29,541 nt of DNA from Peptococcaceae bacterium UBA6116 (lineage in GTDB: Bacteria; Bacillota; Desulfitobacteriia; Desulfitobacteriales; Syntrophobotulaceae), in assembly GCA_002423425.1 (NCBI GenBank), contig DIWC01000010.1:1-29541 (forward strand). The letters run 5' to 3'. The position numbers and the translations under genes are program-made. The notes below the pieces were generated by a model. It saw nothing but the letters and a program-made list of their open reading frames with translations, did not search any database and had not been told where the DNA came from. The stretch's first letter is position 1, and every line of letters starts with the position of its first letter. Of the stretch, positions 25,332-29,541 are shown piece by piece.

Positions 25332-26516
25332 CTAGTCAAACTCCTTAGCTAATTTCTCGAAGGCCGGAATAGAATTGACGATTGTATCCATACCAATACA
25401 ATATGACATTCTGAAATAACCGGGGCAGCTAAAACCGCTTCCGGGTACAAGCAGAAGGTTGTATTTTAAAGCTCTTTTTATAAATTGGATATCGTCATCG
25501 ATCAGTGCTTTAGGAAACAGATAAAAGGCTCCTTGGGGTTTTACGCACTCAAAACCTAGCCTGGTGAGATTTTCCCAGAGGAAATCCCTTTTTAATTTAT
25601 AATCTTCAATATCTATTTTTGCATCTAAGGAATCTGCCACTACTTTTTGGAACAGGCCGGGGGCATTAACGAAACCCAATGTCCGGTTGCAAAAGCTTAA
25701 AGCATTCATAAGCAGGGAGATATCCTTAATTCTGCTGCTTGCAGCAACGTAGCCAATCCTTTCGCCGGCCAGACCTAAAGACTTGCTGAAAGAGTTAACA
25801 ATAATTGCATTGGCGAAGATTGAAAGAATGCTTGGCATTTTTATACTATCAAAAACGATTTCAGCATAGGGTTGGTCGGAGATTACATAGATAGAAGTAC
25901 CGTATTCTTTTTCTTTTTTTACGATAATGTCCCGAATGCTTCTGAGAATCGCTTCACTGTAGATAATTCCTGTCGGATTGTTCGGCGTATTGATAATCAG
26001 GGCTTTGGTTTTTGCAGAAATAAGTTTTTCCAAAGTGATTAGATCGGGTTCAAAGGTAGAGGTATTGGGTGGCACCAAGACCGTTTTTCCTCCATGGTTG
26101 TCGATATAGAAGTTATACTCCACAAAGTATGGAGCAAAGACGATTACTTCTTCTCCTGGGTTTAAGAGGGCTTTCAAAACGACATTTAGACCACCTGCAG
26201 CGCCTACGGTCATCACCACATTTTCTGAATTAAGGTTTATGCCGCTTTCCTTTTGAAGAAACTTGGCGATTTTTTCCCTTACTTCAGAATAGCCGGCATT
26301 GTTCATATACCTATGGATCCCTTTGATCTTACCCGAAACATATTTTTGCAAAGAATCCATAACTTCTTGCGGGGGTTCGGCAAAAGGGTTACCGAGACTA
26401 AAGTCGTATACTTTATCAGCGCCGTAAATTTTAGTCAATTTTTCTCCTTCTTCAAACATGGCCCGAATCCAGGATGAATTGTTGAGGTTAGTTACAATTT
26501 TTTCAGAAAACACCAT
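25332..26516 (-). CDS. Class I/II PLP-dependent aminotransferase
   Basis: A protein of 394 residues of the aspartate-aminotransferase fold (type I). It has TVGAAGGLNVVLKALLNPG (cofactor phosphate region), NTPNNPTG, SDQPYAE, and the PLP-binding Lys245 in NSFSKSLGLAGERIGY, with the C-terminal RMSYC-type Arg for the substrate carboxylate. It should transaminate an amino acid with a 2-oxoacid in the cytoplasm; the substrate is not readable from sequence. GAGGAG precedes the ATG on the minus strand. It is a single gene between the surface protein gene and the GGDEF gene. I see no terminator hairpin after its stop; an 8-bp GGCGCGCC palindrome lies at about 25319-25326. Confidence 0.9.
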   Translation of the reverse strand: MVFSEKIVTNLNNSSWIRAMFEEGEKLTKIYGADKVYDFSLGNPFAEPPQEVMDSLQKYVSGKIKGIHRYMNNAGYSEVREKIAKFLQKESGINLNSENVVMTVGAAGGLNVVLKALLNPGEEVIVFAPYFVEYNFYIDNHGGKTVLVPPNTSTFEPDLITLEKLISAKTKALIINTPNNPTGIIYSEAILRSIRDIIVKKEKEYGTSIYVISDQPYAEIVFDSIKMPSILSIFANAIIVNSFSKSLGLAGERIGYVAASSRIKDISLLMNALSFCNRTLGFVNAPGLFQKVVADSLDAKIDIEDYKLKRDFLWENLTRLGFECVKPQGAFYLFPKALIDDDIQFIKRALKYNLLLVPGSGFSCPGYFRMSYCIGMDTIVNSIPAFEKLAKEFD

Positions 26517-26840
26517 AAAGTCTCCTCGTATAATATTTTTTGTAGTTCCTTTAGCGTTATCTTTAAAATGTTTTTAATTTGTTATTATTATTTTACATTA
26601 ATAGTTGTTTCTAAAGAAGCTTTTACCGAAAAATTATAGAGGGTTAGAAGAAGGTTTATTAAATTTATTATCGAATACCTAATAAAATTAAAGACTCTTT
26701 TTAAATTTATTAATTGCTAGACTTAACTTCGACTCTTCCAAACTAAAGTATAAACAGATGCGAGAGAGTTACCCATTCCGTTGTTGGTGCTTTTATTAAT
26801 ATTTATAAAAACAGCACTCGTATCCAGGGATGAAATAAAT
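26517..26840. other. A+T-rich intergenic region with a 12-bp direct repeat
   Basis: A 324-bp stretch between the divergent aminotransferase and GGDEF genes. It should hold promoters for both, but I found no convincing -35/-10 pair; TATAAA at about 26748 is a possible -10 for the GGDEF gene. TTAAATTTATTA occurs at 26659-26670 and again at 26701-26712, a 42-bp period. No gene is seen. Confidence 0.5.
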
Positions 26841-28010
26841 ATGATATTTTTAAATTCTGCGGAGCAAGCGATTCAGCAAATCATTGTCTGTTTTTCGTTT
26901 CTGAATTTTGTTTTTGTATTGGCCCTTAATAAACAGAAATCATTTGTTAAAATGTTGGGCTTGGTTTTTGTTATCCCTTTAGTCTTTGATATTTTCGGTA
27001 TTATTTATCCGCGGCTTGCTTTTACGGGGATTTTTATCGGCTATATAGATTTAGTATTACTAGCGGCTACTCTTATCCTGATTCTATCCTGGCGCTGGGG
27101 TTTTTCCAGTTCAGCATTAATCCTAGTGCTGTATTCTACTCTGCTTTTGTTTCTGATACAAGACAGACCGTTATTACCTTCGATTTTTTATTCCTCTCTT
27201 TGGATAGGAGGAATAACTGCGTTTGTTACGGCTCTAATACTTATTTTCTTAAAAAAAATGATTAAGGATAGCAATTCCACACTCTGTTGGGGAGTTGCTA
27301 TCCTTGGTTTTATGCAAATGTTGCAAATATTAGTTCCCGGTTTGTCTTTCTTTCTAATAGGGGTAGGAAAGACTACAGCCTATTTACTTTTCTTTTTATA
27401 TATTTTCAAAAAAACCAATGAACCATATATTGAAGAAATGAAGCAGGCGGAAGAGAAGCTTTATGACCTTAAAAAGACAATAAATTATGAGGTGAAGAAA
27501 CGGATAGTCGAAATAGAGCTCCATAATGAACACCTTCTAAATTCTATCCAAAGAGATCCGTTAGTAGATGCCTATAATAGAAAGGCTATAACCGACGCTT
27601 TAACAGAAATGATTGATGATCCCAACAGCGAAAGATTTACTGTCCTTCTTTTCGATGTCGATAATTTTAAAGGTATAAATGATAAACAAGGTCACTCGGC
27701 AGGCGATAGGGTCCTTAAAAAAATTACTCAGATTGCCAAAGAAAACATAAGAGGATTTGACGTCTTAGGCCGTTATGGCGGGGATGAATTTTTAATTATT
27801 CTTCCAGGTACAACTATTTCCGACGCTTTGTTTGTGGCTGAAAGATTTCGTAAAAAAGTATGCATGCAATCGGGTACTACTATTTCTATAGGAATAGCAT
27901 CTTACCCTGAAGATGGCAAAACAGTGCAGCAAATAGTTGATATAGCGGATAAGGGCCTTTATGAGTCTAAAAATAAAGGAAAAAATACTATAACTCATTA
28001 TAAGATATAA
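26841..28010 (+). CDS. Membrane-bound GGDEF diguanylate cyclase
   Basis: About 389 residues. The N-terminal half has six or more hydrophobic helices (sensor-type membrane domain, about 10-205). A coiled-coil linker (EEMKQAEEKLYDLKKTINYEVKKR...) leads to the C-terminal GGDEF domain with DVDNFKGINDKQGHSAGD, intact RYGGDEF active site and an RxxD inhibitory site (RGFD) exactly five residues before it. It should make c-di-GMP from GTP with product feedback. ATG 26841 was preferred because AGGGA lies 10 bp upstream; a longer frame starting TTG at 26781 is possible. Together with the HD-GYP protein it gives both sides of c-di-GMP turnover in this window. Confidence 0.9.
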   Translation: MIFLNSAEQAIQQIIVCFSFLNFVFVLALNKQKSFVKMLGLVFVIPLVFDIFGIIYPRLAFTGIFIGYIDLVLLAATLILILSWRWGFSSSALILVLYSTLLLFLIQDRPLLPSIFYSSLWIGGITAFVTALILIFLKKMIKDSNSTLCWGVAILGFMQMLQILVPGLSFFLIGVGKTTAYLLFFLYIFKKTNEPYIEEMKQAEEKLYDLKKTINYEVKKRIVEIELHNEHLLNSIQRDPLVDAYNRKAITDALTEMIDDPNSERFTVLLFDVDNFKGINDKQGHSAGDRVLKKITQIAKENIRGFDVLGRYGGDEFLIILPGTTISDALFVAERFRKKVCMQSGTTISIGIASYPEDGKTVQQIVDIADKGLYESKNKGKNTITHYKI

Positions 28011-28023
28011 AAATGACCAAAAG

Positions 28024-28048
28024 ATAAACCGGAGTAACTCCGGTTTAT
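28024..28048 (+). terminator. Intrinsic terminator of the GGDEF gene
   Basis: A perfect 11-bp stem ATAAACCGGAG / CTCCGGTTTAT with a TAA loop, followed by TATTAAAT. It lies 14 bp after the stop codon. Confidence 0.7.
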
Positions 28049-28063
28049 TATTAAATAGGCAGC

Positions 28064-28548
28064 GTGCCCAGCCAAGCACGCATTATCTAACTGGTGAAAG
28101 TCCAGTCGGGGTAAGTACCAAGACGCCGCCCCGTAGCTAGGATGCCTAGGCAGAGAGAAATCTTTGTGTAGAAGCGCATAGACAGAAGTACCTTTCAGAG
28201 AAAGGGCGAGCGAGTTACCAGACCGTAACATGAAGTGAATCTTGCCGCGTCGTCAAAAAGGCCTCGCAAGAGGTTGGATCAGCATCGAAGAACCTTTCGG
28301 CGTATAGAGAACGGTATGGCAACAAAGATAATGCAGTGAACCGGGGAGACATTCCCCTGCACAAGGAAATTCGTAAAGAGAAAACCTATAAGCCCAAGGT
28401 GAAATGGTGATCTGCAGGAAGGGAGTCGGAGGAGGTCATACTACCGGGGAACAGCAGGACAACATAACCTGCTGGAGGGAAGGACCTCTGCTTTGTTCCA
28501 GCAATTCGAAGAGGTAAGAATAGTGAATGCTTATACCATCCCCGAATA
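28064..28548 (+). mobile_element. Group II intron, 5' part only (no RT gene, no domain V)
   Basis: The segment has the look of the 5' ribozyme domains of a bacterial group II intron: GTGCCCAGCC at the start, a stem around GGTGAAAGTCC (ACTGGTGAAAGTCCAGT), GTAGCTAGGATGCC, and the later ACCTATAAGCCCAAGGTGAA and GGTGATCTGC segments, with much local pairing and no coding frame. No reverse transcriptase gene and no domain V/VI follow. Instead the sequence passes, around 28540-28560, into a CWB2 coding region. A short GTG frame beginning VNAYTIPEYRGG at 28522 might be intron-derived. The intron cannot splice. The assignment is by pattern memory; the exact 3' junction is not fixed. Confidence 0.6.
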
Positions 28549-29327
28549 CCGCGGAGGCATCGTACACGAGGCTGGCAGGTTCTGATAGATATCAAACAGC
28601 AGTTAAATATGCCCAAAAGGGCTGGGGAAAGTCAGAATATGTTTTTCTGGTTAAAGGAGACGAATATGCTGAGGCGCTTTGTGCCGGTTCATTGGCCAGC
28701 AAATATAATGCTCCGATTCTTTTTACGGAAAAATACTCTGTCAGTTCAGACACTCTTGAGGAAATTAAACGGTTAGAGGCAAATAAAGTAATTATCGTCG
28801 GAGGGTATGACTCCATTTCAGGAAGTATAGATCAAGCTCTTTATTCAGCAGGGGTAATTACGATTGAAAGGGTTTATGGCTCTGACAAATACGAAACTTC
28901 AGTAGAAATAGCAAAAAGGCTTGGCAGTAAGGAGGTAGCCCTTGCTTCGGCTGATCAATATGCCGGTGCTTTATCAGTCGCTTCCGTTGCTGCGGCCAAA
29001 GGAATTGCCATTCTGCTCCAGAACTACAAGATAGAACGCACGTATATCATTGGTGGAACTGAGGCAATTAGCAAGGAAATAGAAAAACAAGTTCCTACTC
29101 CGGAGAAGGACAAAGCGGGTATGCAGATTCGCTTTCCGGAGTAGTGCTGGCGGCAAAGACCTCTTCGCCGATTATTCTCAACGGCAAAATACCCCTATCT
29201 GATACGGAAGATTTTCTCCAGAAAAAAATGACCCAGCACCAGTACAAGAACTACCGGATTAAGTAATGGACAAACCTATAGTTTCAGGCTGGCAGTGATT
29301 GTAAACTTGACGTTTCCGACAAGATAA
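28527..29327 (+). pseudogene. CWB2 surface protein gene, 5'-truncated and frameshifted
   Basis: Frame one (28527-29144) encodes a CWB2 module starting at EASYTRLAGSDRYQTA and a second one (ERVYGSDKYETSVEIAKRL...YIIGGTEAI) but no signal peptide; its first residues come from the joined intron sequence. Near 29098-29115 the third module is broken: its first half is missing and QSGYADSLSGVVLAAKTSSP continues in another frame to a stop at 29264. From about 29232 a third frame carries a fibronectin-like TTGLSNGQTYSFRLAV fragment that stops at 29327. At least three lesions are therefore visible. It is related to, but distinct from, the intact CWB2 gene 3.3 kb upstream. It is not expected to yield a secreted protein. 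Confidence 0.8.
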
Positions 29328-29407
29328 GAAGAGAAATTGACATATTCTTTTGTTTTTTCAGAGAGAAAAATATAGCAAAAGGCTATTAGATTGAAGGAGT
29401 GCCCCGT

Positions 29408-29541
29408 ATGAAAAGAATTGCTTTGGTTACTGACAGTACAGCGGACTTGACAGAAGAATTCCAAAGACAGTGCAATGCTCACATCGTACCACTCAAAATA
29501 CGATTCAGCGAACAAGAATTCTATGATGGTCAAATTACCAG
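29408..29541 (+). CDS. DegV family fatty-acid-binding protein (5' part)
   Basis: The first 44 residues are visible before the window ends: MKRIALVTDSTADLTEEF followed by VPLKIRFSEQEFYDG. VTDSTADL with the early Ser/Thr and the VPL..F....Y.DG pattern are the N-terminal signature of DegV proteins, which bind a fatty acid; in Gram-positive bacteria the related FakB proteins present it to the kinase FakA. AAGGAG lies at 29394-29399, 8 bp before the ATG. The gene is cut by the window edge, so length and completeness are unknown. Confidence 0.9.
   Translation, partial: MKRIALVTDSTADLTEEFQRQCNAHIVPLKIRFSEQEFYDGQIT

Noticed and set aside
28522..28590. Short GTG frame VNAYTIPEYRGG as a reverse transcriptase start
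   Set aside because: It stops after about 20 codons and shows no RT motif; it is at most a remnant of intron sequence.
29337..29376. TTGACA promoter upstream of the DegV gene
   Set aside because: The -35 is perfect but no -10 lies 16-18 bp downstream; the nearest TATA-like sequence is 28 bp away.

Overview
The window looks like a chromosomal segment of a strictly anaerobic, low-G+C Bacillota, most likely a member of the Clostridia. The evidence is the A+T-rich sequence with strong AGGAGG-type ribosome sites, the [FeFe]-hydrogenase maturation genes hydE, hydF and hydG, CWB2 cell-wall-binding surface proteins, a DegV gene, a PIN-PhoH protein and a group II intron fragment. Genus is not decidable by eye; a Peptococcales-type lineage is a guess.

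Layout. Positions 1-570 hold the 3' end of an initiator tRNA (tRNA-fMet), its terminator and a decayed tyrosine integrase facing it, the trace of a lost integrative element. Positions 645-4900 are the H-cluster maturation operon: a promoter, a leader with an intrinsic-terminator hairpin, a TM1266-like small regulator, then hydE, hydF and hydG. No hydrogenase structural gene is present. Positions 4990-8261 hold a UBA/DUF4342 membrane protein, an OmpR-type response regulator and a sensor kinase that appear joined by a deletion, a PAP2 phosphatase and two unrecognised small genes ending in a terminator. Positions 8341-9936 hold a shortened YkuK-family gene and a PIN-PhoH ATPase, followed by a HAD phosphatase on the minus strand.

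Positions 10896-19610 are the most interesting part. A 4'-phosphopantetheinyl transferase precedes a single-module NRPS with C-A-T-R architecture, whose binding pocket reads by eye as glycine-activating. The NRPS stop codon overlaps the start of a multi-membrane-pass histidine kinase, and a REC + HD-GYP response regulator follows 13 bp later. The prediction is a small reductively released N-acyl-glycine product (aldehyde or alcohol), co-expressed with a sensor and a c-di-GMP phosphodiesterase-type output. This could be a self-made lipid-like signal with its own receptor circuit.

The rest is queF (queuosine pathway), a SurA_N-type chaperone, psd (phosphatidylethanolamine synthesis), a roughly 1030-residue CWB2 surface protein, a PLP aminotransferase, a membrane GGDEF diguanylate cyclase, the 5' part of a group II intron fused to a second, badly broken CWB2 gene, and the start of a degV gene.

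A recurring theme is genes with internal deletions: the integrase, the response regulator/kinase pair, the YkuK homologue, the intron and the second CWB2 gene. This may be real genome decay or an assembly effect. Family assignments come from recognising motifs in the translated sequence, and no database search was run.
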